In this document: positions 17,393-25,968 of the stretch, piece after piece
Position numbering within the stretch: the stretch's first letter is position 1
Layout: the number at the start of each line of letters is the position of its first letter
From: Pedobacter riviphilus
GTDB lineage: Bacteria; Bacteroidota; Bacteroidia; Sphingobacteriales; Sphingobacteriaceae
DNA length: 64,000 nucleotides
Direction: 5' to 3'
NCBI RefSeq assembly: GCF_014692875.1
Contig: NZ_CP061171.1
Location: forward strand, 3,968,001 to 4,032,000
The notes under the pieces: generated by a model
Databases searched by the model: none
What the model saw: only the letters and a program-made list of their open reading frames with translations
What the model was told of the DNA's origin: nothing
Program-made: the position numbers and the translations under genes

Positions 17393-18459
17393 ATTTAGAT
17401 TCCGAAGTTTTAAAAGCCTACGGATACGCTAAAGAAAACACAAGAATTACACAAATAGGTACGGGTTTAATTAACCGTACTTATTTGCTTTCACCTTTGT
17501 CAGAAGAAAAAAAATATATTCTTCAAAACATTAATACCTCGGTTTTTAAACAACCACAAGCTATTGCAAATAATCTTCGTGCAATTGCCGACTATCTTAA
17601 TTTTGCTTACCCTGAATATCTTTTCATAAAGCCAGTTTCCACCACCAATGGTGAAGAAATGGCCCATATCCACGATGAATATTGGCGGATGCTTCCCTTT
17701 GTGCCCAATACCATTTCATTAGATGTGCTGGCCGACCCAAAACAAGCTTATGAAGCCGCTAAACAATTTGGGAAACTGAGCAGGCTGTTAGATAACTTTG
17801 ACGCGAAAACGCTTCAACCCACAATTCCGGGCTTCCACGATTTAGGCCTAAGGTACGAACAGTTTACATTGGCACTGAACAAGACCGTAGAAGCATTAAA
17901 AGAACAGGCAAAATCAGAAATTGAAGGTACTTTAGCGCACAAGTATATCCTAGATTATTATACTTCCTATTCACATAGAAAAGATTTCCCAGACCGGGTA
18001 ATGCACCACGACACCAAGATCAGTAATGTGTTACTGGATGATGAAACCTACGAGGGGATTTGCGTAATTGACCTGGACACCGTTATGCCTGGCAAGTTTA
18101 TTTCTGATCTGGGTGATATGATGCGTACTTACCTATGTGCCTTTTCAGAAAATGAGACTGATCTGGATAAGATAAAAATACGCTTGCCTTATTTCGAAGC
18201 GATGATAAAAGGTTATTTATCAGAAATGAAAAGTATTTTGACAGAAACAGAAAAAGAGCTTATTCTATTTTCTGGTAAGTATATAATTTATATGCAGGCA
18301 CTACGTTTTTTAACCGATTTTTTAAGTGGCAATAATTATTATCCTACAAATTACCCCACGCAAAATTTAGATCGGGCCAAGAATCAATTTAAGCTATTGC
18401 ATGAAATATCTGTAAACGAAAAAGAATTACAGGATATTATTGAAGAGAATTTGGTTTAA
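17383..18459 (+). CDS. aminoglycoside-phosphotransferase-fold sugar kinase (NahK/AmgK-like)
   Basis: 358 residues of the APH kinase fold. The N-lobe has GTGLINRTYLL and KKYILQNINTSVFKQP (ATP-binding Gly loop and Lys region). The catalytic loop MHHDTKISNVLLDDE holds Asp and Asn, and CVIDLDTVMPGKFISDLGDMMRT holds the metal-binding Asp. From memory this closely resembles N-acetylhexosamine 1-kinase, where the same VIDLDTVMPG segment occurs. It overlaps the nucleotidyltransferase gene by 10 bases. It would make a sugar-1-phosphate for amino-sugar salvage; N-acetylhexosamine against N-acetylmuramate cannot be decided here. Confidence 0.85.
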   Translation: MELNLDSEVLKAYGYAKENTRITQIGTGLINRTYLLSPLSEEKKYILQNINTSVFKQPQAIANNLRAIADYLNFAYPEYLFIKPVSTTNGEEMAHIHDEYWRMLPFVPNTISLDVLADPKQAYEAAKQFGKLSRLLDNFDAKTLQPTIPGFHDLGLRYEQFTLALNKTVEALKEQAKSEIEGTLAHKYILDYYTSYSHRKDFPDRVMHHDTKISNVLLDDETYEGICVIDLDTVMPGKFISDLGDMMRTYLCAFSENETDLDKIKIRLPYFEAMIKGYLSEMKSILTETEKELILFSGKYIIYMQALRFLTDFLSGNNYYPTNYPTQNLDRAKNQFKLLHEISVNEKELQDIIEENLV

Positions 18460-18497
18460 CAATTCTCTGATACAAAAGACTATCAAGCTAAAAGAAC

Positions 18498-18803
18498 ATG
18501 AGTGCGATGAAAAGAAATGGTTTTAAAGTTTTTTCTTTTATTTCTGCAACGATCATTTTTTGTGTTTTCGCTTTTGTAACACTCATTGCCGCCGCAGCTG
18601 TTGACGAAGATACAGATGGAAATAACTTTGTAATACAAGCGATGGCAAAAATATATTACATTTTTCGCTTTCCTATACATACCTTATTCTTTAGGTTTAT
18701 TGAAGGGCCCTTCTTCTTCGTTGGATTATTGCTCAACTGTTTATTTTACGGATTTCTAACAGAAAGGATTGTCTTTATATTTGATAGAAAAAAATCAAAT
18801 TGA
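18498..18803 (+). CDS. small membrane protein, unknown function
   Basis: 101 residues with two strongly hydrophobic segments (about 9-32 and 68-94) separated by an acidic loop (VDEDTDGNN). It lies 38 bases downstream of the sugar kinase on the same strand. MSAMKRNG offers two possible starts; the first is annotated. No family is recognised and I infer no function. Confidence 0.6.
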   Translation: MSAMKRNGFKVFSFISATIIFCVFAFVTLIAAAAVDEDTDGNNFVIQAMAKIYYIFRFPIHTLFFRFIEGPFFFVGLLLNCLFYGFLTERIVFIFDRKKSN

Positions 18804-18889
18804 CATCTTTCGATCATATGAGACATTTAAAGAACGTGTAAGTAGCGATCGCTATAAAAACTCTCCGAAAAGCACTAATCCCTCCTTCC

Positions 18890-18953
18890 TAAACCCGACA
18901 GCAGCGACAGCCCCGAATTTTTCATGAGGGCTATAGCGCATGGCGGGGCTGAA
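18890..18953 (-). repeat. dispersed hairpin repeat, family B, copy in minus orientation
   Basis: Read on the minus strand it starts AGCCCCGCCATGCGCTATAG and ends GCTGCTGTCGGGTTTA. These ends match the plus-strand elements at 21296-21352 and 48010-48099, while the centres differ. It lies between convergent genes. Confidence 0.55.
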
Positions 18954-19053
18954 GTTCCAGAAAAGTACTGAACCGTTCGTTTTCATAAAAACAAAAAATA
19001 TTATTTCAAACCTCACAGATTTTAAAAACCTGCAAGGTTTATAGCGCACAAAA

Positions 19054-19085
19054 AAAGCGTTCCTGAATAATCAGGGACGCTTTTT
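19054..19085 (-). terminator. terminator of dnaK (bidirectional)
   Basis: AAAAGCGTTCCTGA pairs with TCAGGGACGCTTTT around a short loop, with A and T runs on both sides, so it works in both directions. It lies about 50 bases after the dnaK stop. Confidence 0.85.
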
Positions 19086-19133
19086 ATTTTTATCTTCCCA
19101 AGGCTTTCCGCTCAGGGCTGAAGACTCAAAGAC

Positions 19134-21038
19134 TTATTTCTCTTCTTTTACTTCTTCAAAATCAACGTCAGTAACGTTATCGCCACCACCTTGAGGTTGA
19201 CCATCAGCTTGTGCTTGTTCGCCACCTTGAGGCTGCTCGCCAGCTTTGTACATCTCTTCAGAAGCAACATTCCATGCAGCTTGCAATTCAGCCGAAGCTG
19301 CATCGATATCTGCAAAGTTACGTGCTGAGTGAGCTGCTTTCAATTTTTCTAAACCAGCTTCGATTGGTGCTTTTTTATCAGCAGATAGTTTATCACCAAA
19401 CTCTTTTAGTTGTTTCTCAGTAGAGAAAATTAAAGCATCAGCTCCGTTAATTTTATCCGCTTCTTCTTTCTGTTTAGCATCATCTGCCGCATTAGCTTCA
19501 GCTTCTTCTTTCATTTTTTTGATCTCAGCATCAGTTAAACCTGAAGATGCTTCGATACGGATTTTTTGCTCTTTACCAGTAGCTTTATCTTTAGCACTTA
19601 CGTGTAAGATACCATTGGCATCAATATCAAACGATACTTCTACCTGAGGCACACCACGAGGTGCTGGTGGAATACCATCTAAAATGAAACGGCCAATAGT
19701 ACGGTTTTGAGCAGCCATTGGACGCTCACCTTGTAAAATATGGATTTCTACTGAAGGCTGGTTATCAGCTGCAGTTGAGAAAGTTTCCGATTTTTTAGTT
19801 GGGATAGTTGTGTTAGACTCGATTAATTTAGTCATTACACCACCCATAGTTTCGATACCTAATGATAAAGGCGTAACGTCTAACAACAATACATCTTTCA
19901 CATCACCAGTTAATACACCACCTTGAATAGCAGCACCGATAGCTACAACCTCATCAGGATTAACACCTTTACTTGGCTCTTTACCGAAGAAAGCTTTAAC
20001 CGCTTCCTGAATAGCAGGGATACGTGTAGAACCCCCTACCAGGATAATTTCGTCGATATCGCCTGTGCTTAAACCAGCATTTTTCAAAGCAGATTTACAA
20101 GGATCGATAGTACGTTTGATTAAGCTATCAGCTAATTGCTCAAATTTAGCACGTGATAATGTACGTACTAAGTGTTTAGGGCCGCTAGCATCAGCAGTAA
20201 TGTATGGTAAGTTGATTTCAGTTGAAGTTGTGCTTGATAGCTCGATTTTAGCTTTCTCAGCAGCTTCTTTTAAACGTTGTAAAGCCATTGGATCTTTAGA
20301 AAGGTCCATGTTGTTTTCTGCTTTAAACTCTTCAGTTAACCAGTCGATAATAATGTGGTCAAAGTCATCACCACCCAAGTGTGTATCACCGTCCGTAGAT
20401 TTTACTTCGAAAACGCCATCACCTAATTCCAATACAGAAACGTCATGTGTACCACCACCACAGTCGAACACAACGATCTTCATGTCTTTGTGTGCTTTAT
20501 CTAAACCATAAGCCAAAGCAGCCGCAGTTGGCTCGTTAATGATACGTTTTACAGATAAACCTGCGATTTCTCCTGCTTCTTTAGTAGCCTGACGTTGTGC
20601 ATCGTTAAAATAAGCTGGTACGGTAATTACCGCTTCAGTTACTTCCTGGCCCAAGAAATCTTCAGCCGTTTTTTTCATTTTCTGCAAAATCATTGCAGAA
20701 ATCTCCTGTGGAGTGTATTTTCTGTCGTCGATTTCAACACGTGGAGTGTTGTTATCACCTTTTACTACTTTATAAGGTACGCGTGCAATTTCTTTAGCAC
20801 ATTCATCGTAGCTGTTACCCATAAAGCGTTTAATCGAATATATCGTTTTTGTTGGGTTGGTTATAGCCTGACGTTTAGCAGGCTCGCCAACTTTACGCTC
20901 ACCGTTTTCTGCAAAAGCAACAATAGACGGTGTAGTACGTTTACCCTCACTGTTTGCGATAACTACAGGCTCATTGCCCTCCATTACACTCACGCAAGAG
21001 TTTGTTGTTCCTAAGTCTATTCCAATAATTTTTCCCAT
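19134..21038 (-). CDS. dnaK: molecular chaperone DnaK (Hsp70)
   Basis: 634 residues from the ATG at 21038; a longer frame from 21230 only adds unrelated upstream sequence and is rejected. [20 protein letters not shown] opens the ATPase domain, [18 protein letters not shown] and [13 protein letters not shown] are ATP-binding motifs, and [14 protein letters not shown] is the linker to the substrate domain. It ends in an Asp/Glu-rich [10 protein letters not shown] tail, the typical EEVD-like end. grpE and dnaJ are not adjacent; the gene is a single unit with a terminator and a possible sigma-54-type promoter. Confidence 0.97.
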   Translation of the reverse strand: MGKIIGIDLGTTNSCVSVMEGNEPVVIANSEGKRTTPSIVAFAENGERKVGEPAKRQAITNPTKTIYSIKRFMGNSYDECAKEIARVPYKVVKGDNNTPRVEIDDRKYTPQEISAMILQKMKKTAEDFLGQEVTEAVITVPAYFNDAQRQATKEAGEIAGLSVKRIINEPTAAALAYGLDKAHKDMKIVVFDCGGGTHDVSVLELGDGVFEVKSTDGDTHLGGDDFDHIIIDWLTEEFKAENNMDLSKDPMALQRLKEAAEKAKIELSSTTSTEINLPYITADASGPKHLVRTLSRAKFEQLADSLIKRTIDPCKSALKNAGLSTGDIDEIILVGGSTRIPAIQEAVKAFFGKEPSKGVNPDEVVAIGAAIQGGVLTGDVKDVLLLDVTPLSLGIETMGGVMTKLIESNTTIPTKKSETFSTAADNQPSVEIHILQGERPMAAQNRTIGRFILDGIPPAPRGVPQVEVSFDIDANGILHVSAKDKATGKEQKIRIEASSGLTDAEIKKMKEEAEANAADDAKQKEEADKINGADALIFSTEKQLKEFGDKLSADKKAPIEAGLEKLKAAHSARNFADIDAASAELQAAWNVASEEMYKAGEQPQGGEQAQADGQPQGGGDNVTDVDFEEVKEEK

Positions 21039-21087
21039 TGTATTTTTAATTTCTCTTTTTAAAGTATTATAATTTCTACTGCTATTA

Positions 21088-21103
21088 AACAATGCTTGTG
21101 CCA
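21088..21103 (-). promoter_or_regulatory. sigma-54-like -24/-12 element upstream of dnaK
   Basis: On the minus strand TGGCAC (21103-21098), five bases, then TTGTT (21092-21088). This matches the sigma-54 consensus TGGCAC-N5-TTGCW at all but one base, and lies about 50 bases upstream of the dnaK ATG. Chance is possible; no activator site was looked for systematically. Confidence 0.3.
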
Positions 21104-21295
21104 ATTGGTTTTTGGCAGAAAATATCGGTAAAAGACTGATAAAATGTAAAAAAAGAGGCTGGAGTTTACTGACAGCATGACAGAAGAGTATGGTAAATGT
21201 GGGATGGCAGATCGATGAAGGGGCAACCAAAGACTAAAGCAGAATGAATTATTTAAAATAATGTGAAAATGAATGTCAGTAATACTTCGGAAATA

Positions 21296-21352
21296 CCAGC
21301 CCCGCTATACACTTTACTTCGTTGCACTACGTGTTCGCTCCTATCGGGTTTA
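21296..21352 (+). repeat. dispersed hairpin repeat, family B
   Basis: CAGCCCCGCTATAC at the left end and CGCTCCTATCGGGTTTA at the right end match the ends of the copies at 18890-18953 and 48010-48099. The centre (TTCGTTGCACTACGTG) is partly self-complementary. Confidence 0.55.
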
Positions 21353-21519
21353 ATTATCAGCGGCCAGTGCACAAAATCGACTAACGGGTTAAAACATACC
21401 CCATACAATAATCATCAAAGTTTTATATCTTTATTATCGCATAAGTTAATCGGTTTAATCATTTTATCTGTGCAATTATTTATCATTGTAACCACTTAAA
21501 TCTGTGTAATCATCAAAAA

Positions 21520-21879
21520 ATGCAAGTAGCAGCACAAATCATGATCGGGCTTGTTGCCCTTATTCACATTTATATCCTTTGGCTAGAAATGTTCGCCTGG
21601 ACGACCAAAGCACCCAAGGTATTTAAAACCATTCCAAAAGATTTATTTGGTCCGACCAAAACATTGGCCGCTAACCAGGGCTTGTACAATGGATTTTTAG
21701 CAGCAGGCTTAATATGGTCGCTATGCATAACCGACCATCACTGGCGTTTGTATGTAGCCATATTCTTTTTAACCTGCGTAATTATTGCCGGGATTTACGG
21801 TGCTGCTACAGCCAGTAAAAAAATCCTGTATGTACAGTCGATACCGGCTTTAGTAGCCTTGATTTTATTGCATCTGTAA
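21520..21879 (+). CDS. DUF1304 family membrane protein
   Basis: 119 residues with four hydrophobic helices. MIGLVALIHIYILWLEMFAW at the start, TLAANQGLYNGFLAAGLIW in the middle and AGIYGAATASKKILYVQSIPALVALILL at the end are characteristic of the DUF1304 family, small inner-membrane proteins without an assigned function. The gene stands alone, divergent from dnaK. The start is an ATG just after AT-rich leader sequence. Confidence 0.88.
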   Translation: MQVAAQIMIGLVALIHIYILWLEMFAWTTKAPKVFKTIPKDLFGPTKTLAANQGLYNGFLAAGLIWSLCITDHHWRLYVAIFFLTCVIIAGIYGAATASKKILYVQSIPALVALILLHL

Positions 21880-22040
21880 ATTTGATCCTATCGGTCGGTG
21901 CCTCACCGGCCGAAAACACCACGGTTGGCATGATAGATCCTGAACAAGTTCAGAATGAAGATAACTCAATAGGCATATCATCATAATTAGTCATCGCTTT
22001 GCATTTCTTTGCGAAAAACCTTGTGTTCTTTGCGGTTAAA

Positions 22041-23228
22041 CTACAGCTCCAACAATTTTTCTAAATGATGGTAGCCAATCCCAAAATATTCTTTACTCGC
22101 CTTAATTTTTTTCAAAACCTCCGTTTTTCGCTCTGCACTTAGCTCTTTGCCCTTAATCCCCACCACAAGCACATTCTTGGGCGTATGCGCATCAGATATA
22201 AACTCAAAAACCTTGGTTTTATAGCCAAAATATTCTAAAATCAAAGCGCGTATCCCATCGGTAACCATCTCTGCCTGACGCTCTAAAAATATCCCGTATT
22301 TGGTTAAAAAAGAAACATCATTTTTCACTTTGTGCTGTTCAATTTCCCGGCGTATTTGTTTGTGGCAACAAGGCGCAACCACAATCAGTTCGGCATTGGC
22401 TTTAATTCCTTTAAAAATGGCATCATCAGTTGCCGTATCGCAGGCATGCAATGCAATCAGCAGGTTTACATCGGCTGCCTGGTAATCTTCAATTGTTCCC
22501 TGTACAAAATTCAATTTATCGAAAGATGATTTTTCAGCAACCTGATTGCATAGTTCAACCATATCCTGGCGGTACTCCACCCCAACCACTTCCGAATCCA
22601 GTTTCAAAACTGAATGCAGGTAATCGTAAAGCGCAAAAGTTAAATAGCCCTTGCCAGAGCCCATATCGGCAACCTTTTTAATTGTCCCTTCTGGCAGTTC
22701 TTTTATTAATGAACTTAAAATTTCGATATAGTGGTTAATCTGACGGAATTTATCCTGCGCATTTTTAAATACCTTGCCCTCTGCATCGGTGATTTTTAGT
22801 TCCGTTAAATACGATTTCGAATCTGCTTTAATTAACCTCGTCTTTTCTTTATCATGACTGGCTGACGGGGCTGCCGAACTTGATGCTTTGCTTTCTCTAA
22901 AAACAACCTTGCCATTGTTCAGTTCCTCCAAAATCAGATCCTTTTCTGTGGTAAACAAAGTACCAATTTTAAAACCTTTATTCAGATAATCAGAAATCAA
23001 ATTTATCGCTTCATCAACGGTATAGTTTTTTACCACATCGCGGGTTTTGTAGCGATAGGTGAAGGCCAGTTTATCTTCACGTTTAATCACAACTTTGCGG
23101 ATAAGAATTTGCTTTAATGCTTCTTCTTCACCTTTGTAGTTCCCTAAAGATACCTTTACAAAAGTTGCTGCATCAACACTTTCTTTTAAAACCGCAGTAA
23201 ATTGTTTTATATATTCTAGCACTGGCAT
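22041..23228 (-). CDS. class I SAM-dependent methyltransferase (Methyltransf_32-like)
   Basis: 395 residues. The first ~150 form an extra N-terminal domain of unknown role. The Rossmann methyltransferase core begins with VADMGSGKGYLTFALYDYL (SAM-binding motif I), then VVGVEYRQDMVELC (acidic loop), NLLIALHACDTATDDAI, and VVAPCCHKQIRREI, a Cys-Cys-His motif. The LHACD and PCCHKQ segments are typical of the Methyltransf_32 group (RRNAD1/METTL25-like). The substrate is unknown, possibly RNA or protein. Confidence 0.85.
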   Translation of the reverse strand: MPVLEYIKQFTAVLKESVDAATFVKVSLGNYKGEEEALKQILIRKVVIKREDKLAFTYRYKTRDVVKNYTVDEAINLISDYLNKGFKIGTLFTTEKDLILEELNNGKVVFRESKASSSAAPSASHDKEKTRLIKADSKSYLTELKITDAEGKVFKNAQDKFRQINHYIEILSSLIKELPEGTIKKVADMGSGKGYLTFALYDYLHSVLKLDSEVVGVEYRQDMVELCNQVAEKSSFDKLNFVQGTIEDYQAADVNLLIALHACDTATDDAIFKGIKANAELIVVAPCCHKQIRREIEQHKVKNDVSFLTKYGIFLERQAEMVTDGIRALILEYFGYKTKVFEFISDAHTPKNVLVVGIKGKELSAERKTEVLKKIKASKEYFGIGYHHLEKLLEL

Positions 23229-23473
23229 TGATAAATTTTAGCAACAAAGATAATCAAGTTTATCTGGAGCAGAACATATTCATGATAATGTAACAATAGA
23301 GCGACTATGCAAAGGCGTATTTCACTAAAAAACGACTTATACGATATTGACGTAATACGATTTAGAAATACGCAAGGGCAATATTATCTATATTGATTCC
23401 AAAATAGCCGAACACTTTTTTTTCAAAAAATTAAGCTTTAGATTAGAGTATATAAAACACCTAACCATAATCA

Positions 23474-25210
23474 ATGAGTGACTTTCAGATAAAAAAATCG
23501 CCTACCGTTTACGATGCCATTATTGTTGGCTCTGGAGCTGGTGGCGGCATGGCAGCCTATGTTTTGGCGCACGCAGGTCAAAAGGTTTTAATGCTTGAGG
23601 CTGGTCAAAATTTCGATCCAAGATTAGATTCTCACCAATTAAAATGGCCTTGGGAATCGCCTCGTCGTGGCGCCAGTACTACGCGTCCATTTGGAGATTT
23701 TGATGCTTCTTATGGAGGCTGGGAATTAGAAGGCGAACCATATACCCAGAAAAACAAAAGCGAATTCGAATGGTTCCGCTCGCGTATGCTCGGCGGCCGT
23801 ACCAACCACTGGGGAAGAATTTCGCTGCGCATGGGACCAGAAGATTTTAAACCTAAAGACGGTTTAACCGATAGCTGGCCTATTACCTATGCGGATGTAA
23901 AGCCATTTTATGATAAGGTTGACCGCATGATTGGTATTTATGGTACTGTTGAGGGGATCGAAAGCGAACCCGATGGAATTTTCATGAAACCACCCAAACC
24001 GCGGTTAAATGAACTATTCATTAAAAAAGGGGCTGAAAAAGCCGGTGTAAAAGTAATTGCCGGTCGTGGTTCGGTGCTTACCGAAGCTCTACCCAACAAC
24101 AGCGACCGTGCACCTTGTTTTTACTGTGGCCAGTGTGGCAGGAGCTGCAAGGTTTATGGCGATTTTTCTTCTTCTTCATGTTTGGTAAATCCTGCCGTAA
24201 AAACAGGCAACCTTACCGTAATTACCGACGCCATGGTGCGAGAAGTAATTACCGATAAAGATGGTACGGCAAAAGGCGTTTCATACGTAAACCGAAAAGA
24301 CTTACAAGAATATCAGGTAAACGGCAAACTGGTCATTTTAGGTGCCAGTGCTTGTGAATCAGCACGCATTTTATTGAATTCAAAATCAACTTCACATCCT
24401 AATGGCCTGGCTAATAGCAGTGGCGTAGTTGGAAAATACCTGCATGATTCTACCGGAGCAAGTGTTTCGGGTTTTCTGCCACAGTTAATGGATAGAAAAC
24501 GTTATAATGAAGATGGTCTGGGCAGTGTGCATATCTATTCTCCCTGGTGGCTAGATAACAGGAAATTGAATTTTCCACGTGGTTACCATATCGAATATTG
24601 GGGTGGAATGGGCATGCCAGCTTACGGTTTTGGTGGTGGTGTAGCCCAAATGAACGGGATGGTACCTGGCAGAGATGGCAAAATGAAAGAAGCCGGAGGT
24701 TATGGAAAATCACTAAAAGATGATTATCGCCGATTTTATGGAACTGGCGTTGGCATGGCTGGCCGTGGTACGGCAATTGCAAGAGAAAGTAACTATTGCG
24801 AAATCGACCCGAATACTGTAGATAAATATGGTATCCCCGTTTTAAGATTTAACTACAAATGGGACAAGGATGAGATTCTGCAGGCTAAACATATGCAGGA
24901 AACCTTTCTTTCGATTATGAAAGAAATGGGCGCCGTAGTTACTTCCGAAATTCAGGGCGCAGATACCAATTATGGATTACTAAACCCTGGAAAAATTATC
25001 CACGAAGTTGGAACGATCAGAATGGGCGATGATCCTAAAAAATCGGCATTAAACAAATACTGCCAAGCACATGACTGTAAGAACCTATTTGTGGTTGATG
25101 CGGGGCCATTTGTTCAACAAGGCGATAAAAATGCTACCTGGACCATCATGGCACTATCAATGCGTACCGCCGAATATATTTTAGCTCAAAAGAAAAAACA
25201 AAATATTTAA
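23474..25210 (+). CDS. GMC family FAD-dependent dehydrogenase
   Basis: 578 residues. AIIVGSGAGGGMAAYVLAHAG is the FAD-binding GxGxxG, SRMLGGRTNHWGR is the GMC flavin loop, and NLFVVDAGPFVQQGDKNATWTIMALSMR is the GMC C-terminus with the active-site region. PCFYCGQCGRSC (near residue 215) is a dense Cys cluster resembling the 3Fe-4S site of bacterial FAD-glucose dehydrogenases. There is no signal peptide; the next gene, 11 bases on, encodes a small subunit with an export signal. It would oxidise a sugar or polyol and pass electrons on; the substrate is unknown. Confidence 0.9.
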   Translation: MSDFQIKKSPTVYDAIIVGSGAGGGMAAYVLAHAGQKVLMLEAGQNFDPRLDSHQLKWPWESPRRGASTTRPFGDFDASYGGWELEGEPYTQKNKSEFEWFRSRMLGGRTNHWGRISLRMGPEDFKPKDGLTDSWPITYADVKPFYDKVDRMIGIYGTVEGIESEPDGIFMKPPKPRLNELFIKKGAEKAGVKVIAGRGSVLTEALPNNSDRAPCFYCGQCGRSCKVYGDFSSSSCLVNPAVKTGNLTVITDAMVREVITDKDGTAKGVSYVNRKDLQEYQVNGKLVILGASACESARILLNSKSTSHPNGLANSSGVVGKYLHDSTGASVSGFLPQLMDRKRYNEDGLGSVHIYSPWWLDNRKLNFPRGYHIEYWGGMGMPAYGFGGGVAQMNGMVPGRDGKMKEAGGYGKSLKDDYRRFYGTGVGMAGRGTAIARESNYCEIDPNTVDKYGIPVLRFNYKWDKDEILQAKHMQETFLSIMKEMGAVVTSEIQGADTNYGLLNPGKIIHEVGTIRMGDDPKKSALNKYCQAHDCKNLFVVDAGPFVQQGDKNATWTIMALSMRTAEYILAQKKKQNI

Positions 25211-25221
25211 AGAATTGCCAT

Positions 25222-25854
25222 ATGAACAGACGTGATTCACTAAAAGCATTGGGTTTAACAGCCATAAGCACAACTGTACTGCTCGATGCCTGTAAGCAAG
25301 CAGAAACAAAAACCGAAGCTGCAGCACCGGAAGAAAGTGCAAAAGAAGCAGGAAGAGAGCAATGGGAAATAGACCGTGATAAGAAATTAAAAGCTGAAAC
25401 CTTTTTCACTAAACATGAAATGGCTACGATTACAGTTTTGGCGGATATTATTATTCCTAAAGACGATGTATCGGGCAGTGCATCTGATGCTAAAGTGCCA
25501 GAGTTTATCGAATTTATAGTAAAAGATATTCCTGAACATAAAGTACCGATGCGTGGTGGCCTGAAATGGCTGGATGTATACTGTTTCAATAAATTCCAGA
25601 AACCATTTGTTGAAGCATCGGCAGATCAACAGATTTCGATTGTAGATGAAATTGCCTACCCTAAAAAAGCCAGACCAGAAATGCAGGCGGGGGTAACTTT
25701 TTTCAATAGAATGAGAAATTTGACTGCATCAGGTTTTTACACGACAGAAATTGGTATAAAAGATATTGGTTATGTTGGTAATGCGCCAAACCAGTGGGCC
25801 GGTGTTCCCGTAGATGTGCTGAAACAGTACGGAATGGAAAATGTGAAGGTATAA
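25222..25854 (+). CDS. gluconate 2-dehydrogenase subunit 3-like protein (Tat/lipoprotein signal)
   Basis: 210 residues. MNRRDSLKALGLTAISTTVLLDAC has a twin-arginine motif (RRDSLK) and a lipobox Cys, so it should be exported folded and lipid-anchored. The body (FFTKHEMATITVLADIIIPKDD, EIAYPKKARPEMQAGVTFFNRMRNLTASGFYT) matches the Gluconate_2-dh3 family. In known FAD-glucose dehydrogenase complexes this small subunit carries the catalytic subunit through the Tat system. It immediately follows the signal-less GMC gene, matching that model. No cytochrome subunit gene is nearby. Confidence 0.88.
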   Translation: MNRRDSLKALGLTAISTTVLLDACKQAETKTEAAAPEESAKEAGREQWEIDRDKKLKAETFFTKHEMATITVLADIIIPKDDVSGSASDAKVPEFIEFIVKDIPEHKVPMRGGLKWLDVYCFNKFQKPFVEASADQQISIVDEIAYPKKARPEMQAGVTFFNRMRNLTASGFYTTEIGIKDIGYVGNAPNQWAGVPVDVLKQYGMENVKV

Positions 25855-25863
25855 CAAAGTATA

Positions 25864-25905
25864 AAACGTAAAAGGTCAAGTTTTTTAACTTGACCTTTTA
25901 CGTTT
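25864..25905. terminator. bidirectional terminator between convergent genes
   Basis: A 19-base perfect inverted repeat (25864-25882 with 25887-25905) around a TTTT loop, arms starting AAACGTAAAAGG. It lies between the end of the dehydrogenase small-subunit gene and the convergent glycoside-hydrolase-like gene and serves both strands. Confidence 0.9.
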
Positions 25906-25968
25906 GGATAAATATCTGCTAATCTGAGTAAGACCCTGAAACAAGTTCAGAGTGACCCCAATAAAATA

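Larger units (their letters stand above)
18804..19133. other. 330-base spacer with a dispersed repeat and the dnaK terminator
   Basis: No gene. It contains a minus-oriented copy of a dispersed repeat (18890-18953) and a strong hairpin at ~19054-19085 that terminates dnaK transcription. Bases 18990-19045 carry a simple A/T-rich stretch with no recognisable signal. Confidence 0.55.
21039..21519. other. 481-base divergent spacer between dnaK and the DUF1304 gene
   Basis: Contains the dnaK upstream region, one family B repeat (21296-21352) and AT-rich sequence. A 78-codon frame at 21263-21499 runs through the repeat and shows no protein-like features, so it is not called as a gene. Confidence 0.5.

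Noticed and set aside
21039..21230. Longer dnaK starting at 21230
   Set aside because: The extra 64 residues have no Hsp70 similarity and cover the promoter region.
21263..21499. 78-codon plus-strand frame in the dnaK-DUF1304 spacer
   Set aside because: It crosses a family B repeat and has no protein-like composition.
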